Source of the DNA: Paraphysomonas bandaiensis
Lineage: Eukaryota > Chrysophyceae
NCBI GenBank assembly: GCA_965644295.1
Contig: CBFFRP010000427.1
Location: 1 to 64,000 of the forward strand
DNA: 64,000 nucleotides
Direction: 5' to 3'
Positions 26,133 through 37,936 of the stretch are shown here, piece after piece (position 1 is the first letter of the stretch; each line of letters opens with the position of its first letter). The notes beneath the pieces are model-generated. The model was not told the origin of the DNA. It saw only the letters and a list, made by a program, of their open reading frames with translations, and made no database searches. Both the position numbers and the translations under genes were made by a program.

Positions 26133-26915
26133 ATGGCCGACGATGAGGAATCTGGATGCAAGGTGGAGTATATAGACACTCCGGATGGGACTCCTGAAGA
26201 AACGAATTGGATTATGAGAGCTGGAAGGGCTCGCGTGACTTATCCAAACGGCTGCACATTCGAAGGTGGGTGAAATAAGTCTATAACAACTCTATATAAC
26301 ATACAGTAGGCACTTTTGATGCTGAAAGAATAAAACAAGGTCCTGGAGTTTTTGTGTGGATGAAAGCTGGAGAAGAAGATGAAGGACCTATTGAGAAGGC
26401 GAGATATGAAGGAAACTACAAGGATGGCGCTCGAAATGGTGTTGGTAAAATGACGTATCCGAATGGTGACATTTATGAAGGAGAATGGCTTGATAACAAG
26501 GTAATATTTGTCAGACATAGATAAGGTTTTTTTATATATTTCAAAGATGCATGGAGAAGGAACTTATATTTACAAGAAAACGGGTGATATATACAGCGGA
26601 TCCTGGGCGGCTAATGCCAAAAATGGAGAAGGTCGCTATGAATTTGGGGGAGACAGTAGTGTCCTTGTTGGTCACTGGCAAAATGGGCAGATTAACAAAG
26701 GTACATGGGAGCTGAAGGGTGCAGGGAAGTATGATGGCGAGTTCAAACTTGGCAGGCCTATCGGTGATGGTCGCTTTGAATTTCTTAACGGTATTACTCA
26801 AGAAGGTGAATATGTTGAAAGCAAAGATGAAAATGAGGACGACGCTGCTGATGAAGCGGAAGCACCTTCGGCACCAAATGTTTCATGGAAAGGGCAACCT
26901 ATCGTTAGTTTTTAA
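26133..26915 (+). CDS. MORN-repeat protein, radial spoke head 1-like
   Basis: Three exons (26133-26265, 26307-26500, 26547-26915) with 41- and 46-nt introns give 231 aa. MORN repeats follow one another: YPNGCTFEG, ARYEGNYKDGARNGVG, YPNGDIYEGEW, MHGEGTYIYKKTGDIYSGSW, KNGEGRYEF, LVGHWQNGQ, KYDGEFKLGRPIGDGRFEFLNG. The tail is acidic and ends WKGQPIVSF. This is the size and arrangement of RSPH1-type radial spoke proteins, which sit in the head of axonemal spokes and help control flagellar beating. Other MORN proteins cannot be excluded, but the axonemal reading fits an organism that also has a soluble-type adenylyl cyclase. Confidence 0.75.
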
Positions 26916-27189
26916 ACGTCGTAGACGTGACCTGTTAAGGTACTGAGGTAATCAATGACTGATATGCGATTAATAAATATTAAGTAACTCATTATGTACG
27001 TTAGTCGTTATTATTAGGAAATATTATTCAATCTAGTGAAATTTGTGTAAATACCTAGTCAATTTTAGTTTAAAGCGCAAGAACATAAGAGCCTTTAATC
27101 GATGAGGTGCCATAGATTTGCGCAGATCACTCATGTTATTTTTGCTCTACTGAAACGCCTTTCTACACAATTAGTTGTGGAGTAAATAT

Positions 27190-27800
27190 GCTTCAAGCAG
27201 CGGTACTTAGTTGGTTTGGTAGTACGTAGTCGCTTTTGCTCTTGGTGTCTTCTCGCCAGTGAGTCGACACCATCATCCATCATCTTCTCTTTTCTCTTTT
27301 TCATCAGTTATGTCCAACAAAAAACGTTTGAGCTGTGCCTTCTCAGGTCGAGTGAGAGTGTCCTCCAATCCACTTTGGACTTCACAACAGCATTTTCAAA
27401 TGTCTGATTCATAATTATGTCCGCATCCACACCAATGTGATGGCTAGTACTAGGGAATTTCTGATTAAGGTATTGAATAAAAAACGCACATCACTAAGAT
27501 CGGCCTGTTCGGCGCCATCTTTCTGGAGAATCATAGAAACTTTTTCAAATTCTCTAACTCCGCTGTCAAGTGCTCTAATTTAGGATGTGTCACAGCATTA
27601 GGAATTTGTTCGTTGACCTCATTGCCAAAATTGCACCTGCCCAGATCTCCTACCAACTCCAAAAATATGGAACCCCATCGAGTGTCATTCCTCACAAGAG
27701 CACATGACAAGTCATGTTTCCTTAATTAGCTTGCATTTTTCAGAGTGCGGAGCTGTTTACACAATTTGGTTATGCTTTCTACGATATTCCAGGATAATGC
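27190..27800 (-). pseudogene. hAT-family transposase relic 2
   Basis: Minus-strand frames give RNDTRWGSIFLELVGDL (the hAT 'TRW.S' motif), HPKLEHLTAELENL, LREFEKVSMILQKDG, VRFLFNTLIRNS, TFENAVVK and ARRHQEQKRLR, broken by several stops and frameshifts. The same order appears in relic 1 at 20.9-21.3 kb, so both come from one hAT lineage. Confidence 0.6.
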
Positions 27801-29602
27801 TCTTCACACTATAGAAGCACAGCTTAGTTCAGTTGGTGCGAAGCGCATCCTATCAAAGGCACAATTTTGTCAATCTTCAGATCAATAAGTCTGACTAACT
27901 TCGGATTCATATAATGTACAAGACGAAGACGAGGATGAAGATGACATTGATTTAATGACTAGATTTTCAACTTGACCAGTGTGTCTAGGGAATTACACCA
28001 AATTTACTATAGAGGATCAATAAGAGACTCCACATGTATAGACTTCTTTACATTACATGATCATGACTCATGACGTAGTAAGAATCTAAGATCTGTTAAT
28101 ATTGATTTTGGTATTATAAATTTTGGTACTAGTGACGATATAAATTTTTAGTGATCATTACGATAAAAGAGATGATGATCATAATTGATTGTTGAGTGTA
28201 CTGGTATTGTCCGAGAGTATTGTATTAACGTAGTTTAGGGAGATCAACAGTAGGAGGTTAAGAACTCAAAAAGAGTTGAAACAAATGTGTTTACTCTCTG
28301 CGTGAGAAGAAAACAGTTAATTTATGTAATAGAGCGGCGCTACGTTAACGTTAACCACTGTCGTTTCTCAGTACTGTACTATAGAGAAGCTGAGACGTAT
28401 GAAGAGTCTCTAAACTGTCCTGAGGCATCTGATTGGAGGGAGGAAGAATGAACTAAAAGCTTTGATGATGTAGAGGACACATTTTCTCCAGATATCAAGT
28501 CTATTACTGTGTCAGATTGACCATTGCATTAGCATTAACGTGTAACACGCATGTACATTAACTGGATGTCTCGAGAGCTTTCTGAGAGCAAAAATTGAGG
28601 GCATTGTTTATCTGGACTTCATGTTGCCGCCATTGTGTTGTCTGAAGCTTTATCGATCACTATATGGTTTTTCGGTGTTCGTCGCGACGATGGAAAAGAC
28701 TACACATATAATATTATATATATGGGTATATTATTTCATTGAGATTTAAACCCTGTGTGTTTATATCATGTCATCATGTATGTATAAAGGACATCGCGTA
28801 TAATATATAATATATATTTTGTCATGGTACGTGTTAATATTAACACTCTGACATGAATTAAGAAAAAATTTTGCGAAAGATTTGATATTTCAGATGTGGG
28901 AGAGCTGGAACACTCTTAAACTTTAGAGTTACTAGGAATAAGAGCTTTATCCTTTATCAAAAAAAACTCGATCAGTTCAACTATATGCAGAGATGCAGAG
29001 AACATCCTTACGAAATATGAGGAGTTCTTTGTTGGCTCAGCAAACAAAACCAGAAACTGTACTCTATAAAACCAACAATTCACCTCCAGACGAGCTTTCA
29101 TTCAATGTGCGAGAGGGAGTAGATGAGTTTATCCGTACCGTAGTTTACTGGGTGCTATATGCTGTATGTATCAAAGCATACACGCCCTGATATCGCATGT
29201 ACTGTAGGGTTGTTGTCTTGTTTTATCTTACTGAGTCAACACTGGATTGTTGGGGCAAAGTATGCACACCTTTAACATTTTCGATATTCTTCAAAAAGAG
29301 TTGATAACGATAGGCTACCAGTGTGCAAATAATACGAGTGCTGCAGCTAGTAGCAAACAACACCAATAGTATTTCACACTGAACACTGAAGTGTCCAAAA
29401 ACAAAACGTGTAATATAAATAAGAGCACGTAGTATGATTATCACACTATTCTACTTTCGACACAGTCCGCCCAATTACTACTCAGGTCAAAGAAATCGTA
29501 AGTAAAATAGCAAACAATTACTTGATTCTTACTTATATGAGTTTAAACTTCATCCGACCGTATTGCTTTCCTGAAATAACTGTGGCCTCATGAAGTAACC
29601 CT
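27801..29602. other. Non-coding AT-rich stretch
   Basis: AT-rich with runs of 'tata' words at about 28700-28820. The 65-codon ORF at 28993-29190 has no motif and is probably chance. No RNA gene is recognised. Confidence 0.45.
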
Positions 29603-31905
29603 TCACTTCGACGTATGAAACAATGGATGTTTCAGAGCATCAGACACAGTGCAGCGCTTACTGGGATCAAGCACAAGACACTTTTCCAGCAAATCAGCCA
29701 ACTTCATCACAAGTGTGCGGTCGTCGGCTCCGGCCTGTGCACGACATCATGTACGGGTGAACAATAGAGCAGAATACAACCTTGGAGCTGAGCAGTATAT
29801 GACGAATTTCTTTGGTCGGAGTAACTATATCCAGTAGTTTGACAGTGGGTTTTCCTACACATAGTGAACATTAGAGGTAAATGAGGTATTTTTTAACCAC
29901 AGAAGCAGCACCAGTCACTGGGTCCGGCTCTAAAAGTTTGAATTTCAAATCAGAGTCAAAATGTGGCTCAAGCTCCAGGGTTTCGTATGATCTTATACTG
30001 TTTCGCAGTATCTGCATTGAGAGAAGATACAAAAGGCAAAGTTCATGAATATGGGCAATGGAGTGTATAATTTCACTCACCTTGTTCGGAAACTTTCCTT
30101 TGAACTCCATCATCAGCTTGAGCATTTCATTGTTACTCCTTCCGGGAATCATCACGTGGCCAGTAAACAGCTCATAAAGACAAACACCAACAGACCATAG
30201 ATCAAGCATGCGATCATAATTCAGGCCCAAGATTATTTCCGGGGCTCGATAGAACCTACTCACTAAGTAAGGAGTGGGATCGTTATCTGTGTCCGTTTCC
30301 AGAAATGCCGACCCAAAGTCACAGAGTTTCACCTGAAGTAATGTGATGAACATGATACGTCGTGTGGGTGCGTGACACAACAATGTATAAAACTGTACAT
30401 ATAAAATCAGCACATAAACAGAGAAGTGAAAATCCCAACTGCGGTGCTGGCATTACATACATTCTTGAGATCTTCGCTGACTATAATGTTGTCAGGTTTA
30501 ATGTCTGCATGCACAATACGCAGATCTGCAAGATGCCGCAGGGCCACAAAGAGCTGTCTGGCATACATTCGCACTGCCGTTACATTGATCCCTACATTCT
30601 TACCGAACTTCTTGAGGGTTTCCCTGAGATTCATTGAGAGTGGCTCGAAGGCGATTACTATGTGATTGCGATACTCAGAGCTTCCAAGCATACGAACACA
30701 ATGTTTCCTCCCTTCAGGGTCTGCATCTGATATCATCCTCAGCAACGTGAGTTCTTTCTCAGAGGCCTTGCGCATTACATCATTATTGCGGATTATTTTC
30801 AAAACCACATGTTGGTCGTGTCGCTTGGTGTCTATGCACTTGATGACAGTGGAAAACACCCCTTTACCGACCTCACCCATAGTGCGATATCTATCCGCTA
30901 TCAATTCCCCAATCCTTGTTTTATAATAGCCCTCACCGTCGTCCCAATTAGATTGCAATAGAGGGTCATCTCCCTCTAAAAGAGCAGCCTTCGTCGCTCG
31001 CCGTCCGACAGTAGGATGTTGATACACTGCTTCTGAGGGAGACGAAGAAAAGATGTCAACTGCAATTGTGGCAGCTTCTCGGTCTTCTTCTGCCTGAACA
31101 GCTTCCCTTTCAGCTTCAAGTGCTGCTGCTTCAACTTCCGGTGCTATCATTCCCGGTGCATGGGCATGAACATGGCCATCATGGCTGGAAAATATGGTAT
31201 CTTCAGGGCGCGCTTCGTTGCTATGCCCGTTGACTGATGAACTAGCACGACCGCCATGATTGGCATCCTCTGCAAGCTTTGCTGCATCCTACACACCACA
31301 TCATATTAAATACTCAGGCAGTGAATATATTCCACCAGCGTATTGCTTACCCCATTCGCAGTATGCTTTTTCAATATTTCTTCCCTTCGCTTCCGGCGCT
31401 CCTCGATCAACCGTCTCTCTTTCTCGTCCTCATTTTCTGATTCCTCTTCGGCCATTAAAAACTCCTCAACCTCTTGAAGGGCGACCTCATTGAGCTCATT
31501 CTCATCTTCTTCCTGTTCCCTCTGAGCGGGATCGCGTTCGCCATATTCATCAAAAGTACCGTTGAGAACTTCCTCCGTTCGACACTCCTTGCTATCAAAC
31601 CGAACCCCTTGCTCTGAGCGATCTTTCCGCGTATGATCGTCCTTATTTCTTCGTCTCTCATTCGATCGTGATACAGACCGCCTTGAGCGACTATGGTACC
31701 CATCCCTATCTCTATTTCTATCGCTGACGCCCCTCCCGCGATGCCTCTCACGAGAGTTCGACGACGAGCGCCTGCGTCTGTTATACTCACGAGAACGTGA
31801 TCTATCTCGCCGTGATCTACTGGACTTTTGTGGGGATCGAGAGCGAAAGGACGCACTTCGAGCAATACGTTCATCTCTACCACTATAGCCTCTGGTGGAG
31901 CTCAT
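29603..31905 (-). CDS. PRPF4B: PRP4 kinase (PRPF4B), pre-mRNA splicing kinase
   Basis: This nuclear Ser/Thr kinase of the CMGC group phosphorylates spliceosomal proteins. The N-terminal exon (from 31905; an in-frame ATG also lies at 31923) encodes an RS/RD-rich region followed by an acidic coiled stretch (EEEDENELNEVALQEVEEFL). The kinase domain follows with the glycine loop GEVGKGVFSTV, VVLKI, the HRD variant VHADIKPDNI, CDFGSAF, and the PRP4-specific activation segment TPYLVSRFYRAPEIILG. The C-lobe ends PSKRCTVSDALKHPLF and the stop is at 29603. HAD instead of HRD, and the TPYLVSRFYRAPE block, are family hallmarks. Splicing is clean throughout; one intron of about 125 nt is long for this genome. 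Confidence 0.93.
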
Positions 31906-33571
31906 GCTGCACTCTACAGGCAATATACACTATGATATGACAGCCAGCAAGATCCTGTACGAAACCACACAGTGCTACTGCATAATAGTATTTGCGAGAA
32001 TATCTCCTGGATGTGGTACACTACTCTCAAGGTGACAATCTATTTGACCAACACTGCGATATATATATATATATATAGTATATAGTATATACAGTACATG
32101 CACGTGCACGTGCTTTTCTTTGCTGGAGCAAACCACAGAAATATGAAATCCAACTACTCAAATTCCGGAAAATGAGACCATACAATATATCTAAAAATTC
32201 AGTTTTGGAGAGAAAAGTCTAAAATACGTGCATGTGTCCACAGGCCACAAAGCAAGTCGTCGTGATTGGACTCCAAATCATTATCTCTCTGTAAAGAGCC
32301 TCAGCAAAGAACATAATTGCAACACCAGTTCCGTCGAAACAGAAAAAAGCATGTGTTAGCTCGCAGAAGATCATGTATATCAATTGTAGCGGCTGATGTC
32401 GGCGATAATGTCTGGACAAGCTTGGCGTATTGACTTTAAAAATCCACACTGTGTGGGCCCACCGGTACCATTTCATGCAACATATATAACACTAAGATTC
32501 TTCTCGCTGGAGACGGGTGCACTGTCTTTTCATGCAATACAACTGTCAGACTGTTCTATAGGAAGTGGTTGATATATATTATAATTTGCTATACGAGATG
32601 TACTTGCATACATTTCTTTTCCATGATGAAACTGATTTTCAATATATATTATTTAACAAGCCTTTGGCGTGTAGTAGTTTCTATATGCTCTAGTACAGTG
32701 TGAGCAAGCTTAGAAGTAACAATATTGATGGAAATTTTGCCTGTGAGCAATCAATATATAGCAATACAATATATGGTTTATAGTTTCTAGACATGGTACA
32801 ACATGCACTTATACTTTATACATTTATGATGTAATTTACAGTATATTGTATATGTTATTAGCAGTATTGGATCTGCAGCAGCTTGTCAGGACGAATGAAG
32901 TTGTTACTTTGAACGGATACATACTGATTAGTTAAAAGATAAAATTAACGTTTATGTACTGTTAAATTCTACAGATTAACATAGGCTAGATTTCAGTGTT
33001 ATAGTACTAGCTCGTGCCTATATATTATATTTATACCTATACATAAATTATAAATAAATATATCGAAATCAGCCGTTGAGCCTGTGTGCCTTCGTTGGAG
33101 GGCTACTAACTACAAACGATGTGCTATTTAATCGAGTAATACAAAACTGTAAATTCCTGTAAAGTAGAAAAGCCTATTTACTGTAAAACTAGTTAGCCAA
33201 ATTGCCTGAATGTCTAAATTCTAAATGTATACTGTGACATCATTTTATAAGGAATAATTCGAAGAAGCTAATTTTCTTGTAATCTTAACTACTAGCCTAA
33301 AAAACAAATAGCACGGTTAAGAGCACACTAGAATAATGGAAACCTAGAAGAGGGATACATGTTATCAGGATGAGGCGACATGATAATCGGTATGCGAATC
33401 ATAGTTACGAATGAATGAATATATATAGAGATCAAAGTAATGTAGAAGGGTAGGAATTGTGACAAATGCACCACAAGAAAACATTACTATGTCACTTAGT
33501 ATTTCATAGAAAGACAGGCCCAGAGCACAAGAAGAGTTCATATCTACTACAAAGTTCGATATTCAACATGT
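31906..33571. other. Intergenic AT-rich stretch
   Basis: It contains a short (TA)n run at about 32060-32095 and a 'gcacgtgcacgtgc' palindrome just after. No gene is supported on either strand. Confidence 0.45.
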
Positions 33572-34126
33572 TCAATGTTCACGTACAGATGGTCCGATTA
33601 ATATTGGATTGCCATATACAACAGCGGATGGAATCATTAGCGTTTTCCCGTCATTTTTAAGCAATACATATCTTATATCTATCGACTCTACAGTTCCCTC
33701 CAATACTTGTGAGGCCACCATGACTCTCAAGTACTGACCTTTACGAAAAGGCTTATGAAAAACCAACAAAATACCAGACAAAAAATTAGTTGCGATTTCC
33801 TTAAGTGCAAAGCCAACTGTAAACCCGGTGACACTAATCCCTGCAACGATTGGAGTTGTGTCGACACCGCATGTGCCAAGAACGGAGATGGCACCGATGG
33901 AGAATAACCCCACAGTGCAGGACTTAGCTGCGAAATTTATCACATCATCATCATCCGTGACACCGGAGTGTCGAATTAACCGCGCAATAGCAGGGGTGGG
34001 TGAGTACCATTTGTGCGTTGGTTTTGGGGGAGGAGAGACTGACAAGGATCGTCGTTGGGTGAAAATAGTGTGCTGAATCAATACCAGGGATCTCCGTTTC
34101 ACAACCATTGCTCCAAAGCTTTTCAT
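33572..34126 (-). CDS. MscS-like mechanosensitive channel, probably organellar
   Basis: This 184-aa single-exon protein has the MscS pore-helix and beta-domain signature. It reads SVTGFTVGFALKEIATNFLSGILLVFHKPFRKGQYLRV, then EGTVESIDIRYVLLKNDGKTLMIPSAVVYGNPI. The pore-lining helix is near residues 85-120. The first ~35 residues are basic, Ser-rich and lack acidic residues (MVVKRRSLVLI...RRSLSV), as in a mitochondrial targeting sequence, so an organelle MSL1-like channel is a fair inference. It is shorter than bacterial MscS (286 aa), ending inside or just after the beta domain. MscS-type channels release osmolytes on hypo-osmotic shock. Confidence 0.82.
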   Translation of the reverse strand: MKSFGAMVVKRRSLVLIQHTIFTQRRSLSVSPPPKPTHKWYSPTPAIARLIRHSGVTDDDDVINFAAKSCTVGLFSIGAISVLGTCGVDTTPIVAGISVTGFTVGFALKEIATNFLSGILLVFHKPFRKGQYLRVMVASQVLEGTVESIDIRYVLLKNDGKTLMIPSAVVYGNPILIGPSVREH

Positions 34127-34707
34127 TGAGTTGATTTTTATTGATGTTGGTGGGAAATAAGTAATTTATAGTGGAGATGGAGGAGATGATTGTGGGCGGA
34201 ACATCAACAAGCACGAGGTATCATATTTGACTGACCAGGCAATTCCTATACAACAGTACGACAGTATCCCACACTGAATCTTGGAAACTGAGGATTTCTA
34301 TTCTAGAAACCTGATTTTCTACATCTTAGGGTTTTAGTTTTTTTTATGACAAATTTCAGGATTTAGGAAACATGTACTCTGCCTCGTTGTTATGTATAGT
34401 ACGTAGTGGGGTAACTGTATAGCACGTATAGTGGTATGGTATACGCTGCCTGTCATAGATTTTGCCTACCAAGTGCGTGTACCATGTACCGGTGTACTTC
34501 CACATCCGGATTTCGTTGGATTTCCAACAGCTCGGGCACTTCCCAATGCCAATGCTCTCTTCCAGTAGACACTGCACACTGCTGTAGGGAGGACGTAAGG
34601 CACCAATACCCATAAATTTAAGTTGTCACAGGTCTGGTTGTGGTAAATGGATGCTACAGGCTGCTATATTAGATAGCCAGTACATGCCATAATACCACTG
34701 ACAACTC
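34127..34707. other. Divergent intergenic spacer
   Basis: It separates the MscS-like gene (-) from the membrane-protein gene (+). No other feature was seen. Confidence 0.35.
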
Positions 34708-36290
34708 ATGGATCAGGAATTACTCATGTGTTTAATATTTCTATGGACTTCCACTACAACTGCCCTGGTGATATTTTTACGGCTCTGGTTCGGAAATTCG
34801 AGTACAGCTTTCCACCCGCATGCAGTTGATGTGGATAAGAGGCATAGCTACTTTTTGGTAGTACAAACCCCAACTGTGTGCAAAGTAGAGTTTGTTGTGA
34901 AAAGTATAAGTGCTTTTGTTGCTCCTCGTGGTATGTATTTCTAATCCCGCCATTTGTGACTTACAATAGCTGCAACTAGGCGCATCGTCATCGAAGTGGT
35001 TCACATCACTTATTATTGCAATGTCTTTTTCTGGTATGTTCGGCGCCTTCAGATGGTATCGTGTAGGTGATGCAAAGCTATTGGAAACGTTACTGGTTTG
35101 TTTATGTTGTACTATCGCAATTATAGTAGAAATAATTTTTTGGTTAGGCATTTGTTGGATTCCTCTCACTTCTATTACTATCGTCTTTTGAGTCTGATGT
35201 CTCGTCGGATCGGTAATTCGTTGAACGTATTATTACTGCACCAACGGAAGTGACTATGTGTAGATTCTTGGAAGACAAACTTCTGGTGACAAGGTGGTTG
35301 CTGCAAAGGCTCGGGGCTCATAAAATTCTTCCATTCTCCCTTGGGGTGAATAGTCGTCCGTTTAGAGAGTTTCTGCGTCAATCACCGGGCATATATATGC
35401 TTTACGAGGAGGATCACAAGTACGTGGGAGAAAGTCCTTCGTTGGAACCAGTTTGGCCTTATGAAACTTGGTGGTGCTCACTTCATATACTTGGCGCTGT
35501 TTCCTACGTGTGAGTGTTGAGAATGTCTCAATACAAATTTAATACTATTTTTTTGTCCCTTATATAAGTTTTTCATGTCAATAGAATATTGGTGCCCAGT
35601 GCTATCATCATCCATGACCTCGGGGATGATACTATTGCAAATGGAGTCATCACAGCATGTTCATTTATCGTGTTTTGTCTAATCGGATACCTGACGGGGT
35701 CTTATATCCCAGTGGTGACAAGGTTTCAATGTATAATTTTATCCTGGAACCCATTTTTAAAGCAACGGAACTTTCTACATAACCTACAACAGGTATTAAT
35801 TTTCTAAAATATACATTGTATTAACATTCAGAAGGCTGTTCTCGACTATCTAGTACGAGAAAGTGATAGTGCTGTATGTTCGGCTCTACTAAGGGACGAG
35901 ACGACGGCATATCGACGTAATAAACAATTGGAAAATGATGACATGAGTAGGGCAGTTTTTTTGCGTCAACAGTATGCGTGTTTGCAATCAGATGCCTGTG
36001 AAGAGGTGTTTCGACGGAGCTCTTATTTAAGATTTGCACGCGAGCGCCCCCAAGAGTATCTATGGTTCTGGGGACACATTCTGGTTATGACAGAGCTTGT
36101 GGCGGTGCTCACTCCAGCAGTTGCAATAGGTATTCAGTGGGTCACGGCTCTATGCCCAGGACCGGCCATACAATCCATTATAGGTCTGCTCATTACCGCA
36201 CATGAATGCGTTATGAGCAGCGACTGTAGGGCGCATAGACATTGTATACTGGACAACGAGAGTATCACAACAGTATTTTCTGAGCTGTAA
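34708..36290 (+). CDS. Multi-pass membrane protein of unknown family
   Basis: At least five exons on the plus strand. Well-supported joins are ...LLETLL|AFVGFLSLLLLSSFESDVSSDR (53-nt intron ending about 35153), R|FLEDKLLVTRWLL (50-nt intron), GAVSYV|ILVPSAIII, and NLQQ|KAVLDYLVRES. The first exon (34708 to about 34934) and its join to LQLGASSSKWFTSLIIAMSF are uncertain in phase. Five to six hydrophobic segments are seen, including LIIAMSFSGMFGAF, LAFVGFLSLLLL, CSLHILGAVSYVILVPSAIIIH, and ITACSFIVFCLIGYLTGSYI. The C-terminal half is partly soluble and ends HCILDNESITTVFSEL. I do not recognise the family. Confidence 0.55.
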
Positions 36291-36762
36291 TGTGACTCAC
36301 CATTAGAAGCTATATTCACAATAATATTAAATTTGGATATTTACTATTTAATTCAGAAAGGTGGACTGTTGTGCTCTGCTGTATGATAAGATAAGACGTA
36401 TTGTACAATTGAAGAGAGTTTATAGTTAGTGTGTAATGTATATTGTATATTATAGTTGAACATTTCAACTTGAAACGAACTCAGAGCAGAAAAGAGTGAT
36501 TTAGTTAAGAAGAAAGTAAATTAAGTTACTCCTGTATGGTGTTCCGGCATGAACATTGTGTGAAACATTGGAACGAGCATTCTGTGCAATAAAGCTACTA
36601 GTTTCTAGTTTAAGGTTTACGTGCTACATATGATATGCCTAACTTTACAGGGCTGCGTATCAATTTCAACTATTGCAATTAATTGCAATTATTTAATACT
36701 AAACTACATTAGATGCCAATATATAGCTACTTCAACTTGTTGAGTTCTGCTGTTGGAGCAAT
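36291..36762. other. Intergenic, no gene seen
   Basis: AT-rich spacer downstream of the membrane-protein gene; nothing supported. Confidence 0.35.
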
Positions 36763-36998
36763 TGAAAGCTGTAATTCTAAGGTATTGGAATTATGACCGT
36801 TAGTCGAAGAATACAGTAGTGGTTAACAGTATTATGAGAACTAACAACATAATGGCTACTGTAGTAATGAAACTGAATACAATATAGTGATCATACAAGA
36901 TAGTGCCGATGTAAGATCGTACGAGAAATGAATAGGCGTATAGATAACATGAAATTGATGGATGAGAAGAGATATTGATTATAATTTTATAATAAGAT
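36763..36998 (+). repeat. Degenerate LTR-like repeat, family L2
   Basis: It aligns loosely with 43722-43945 and 44587-44802. Shared order is 'agctgtaattc', 'gaagaatacag.agtgg.taac.gtattatgag.acta', 'gtagtaatgaaactga', 'gacaacatgaa.tt..tgaatg' and 'gattataa.ttta'. It is more diverged than the other two copies. Confidence 0.55.
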
Positions 36999-37123
36999 TC
37001 ATGAGTGAATACACGTCCAGTTAACTTAGTAAATCATCCAATTGTGTCATAACTTGGATGTCCAATTCTAACAAAGAGGAAATCTGTTGGAGTAAAAAGG
37101 AGGAAAAACAGTCGTGAATGGTA

Positions 37124-37483
37124 GTGAATGTCTTATTATTAGCGATAGGCGTGTAATTGTGTCAGAACTAATTTAACATTGTAATTTAACAAACTAGAGT
37201 GCTTCACTCTGATATCCTATTGTTTATTAACGATACAAAAACTGCTTGTGTCTCACTGCAAGCACCAAGGTGCAACCACTTGTTGGCTCTATCACTCAAA
37301 GCAAACGCAGTGAGCAAGCAGAATGTTGATATACCTGACGTCTGCTAACTTCAGGATTTTTGAGTCCTTAAGGTGAACAGTTTGAATGCTTTACTTCAGC
37401 AGGCAGTCCAATACCCCGGACAATGCCCTTGAGGTGGGCCCATTCCCGGATGCCTTTTTTTTGTCTACAGAAGTGACACTTAT
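37124..37483 (-). repeat. R1 retroposon family, copy D
   Basis: It begins 'gtgaatgtcttattattagcgataggcgtg' in part, keeps 'tgtctcactgcaagcaccaaggtgcaacc', 'cagcaggcagtccaatacccc' and 'ccttgaggtgggcccattcccgg' blocks, and stops in 'gtgacacttataa'. The 5' third of R1 is missing. Confidence 0.72.
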
Positions 37484-37936
37484 AAGATATAAGTAATTAA
37501 TTTATTTGCTATACAGTCATAAGTACAATGCAATCTTTGTACGTTACTACCACGTTTTCCGGTCAAAACAATAGCAGATGAGAGCGCTCTTTGATCCACG
37601 TACTAATAACAATTATTCTTGTGATTTTATTCTTTGTTTTATCGTTAACCCACTACTAACCCTAATTACCCTACTTCAACATTCCAGAAAATATTATCCC
37701 CGCGTCATTTAACATGGAGATCTAATGTATGATACTGAACAGACGCCGTAAATACGACTATCATCTAAGATATGATGTATTGAATTGATAAAACCTTTTC
37801 ATATTTAAATTCTGTCGTGGGTAGATGCTGCGTTGAAGCGTAACATGGTGCGCTTCATTTGCAGTGACATTTTTGTTCGAGGAATTCCCTGATTGAAAAT
37901 TCACATAGTGAAACTGCGATCAATATATATATAGAG
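37484..37936. other. Intergenic, no gene seen
   Basis: AT-rich spacer between R1 copy D and the 3' end of the MFS gene. Confidence 0.35.

Noticed and set aside
28993-29190. Small ORF as a gene
   Set aside because: No motif, no splice partners, and AT-rich surroundings.
32060-32110. CRISPR or regulatory array at the (TA)n / 'gcacgtgc' tract
   Set aside because: Simple microsatellite and a short palindrome only.
37660-37690. Telomere-like 'ccctaattaccctac' tract
   Set aside because: Irregular and only two partial units; not a repeat.
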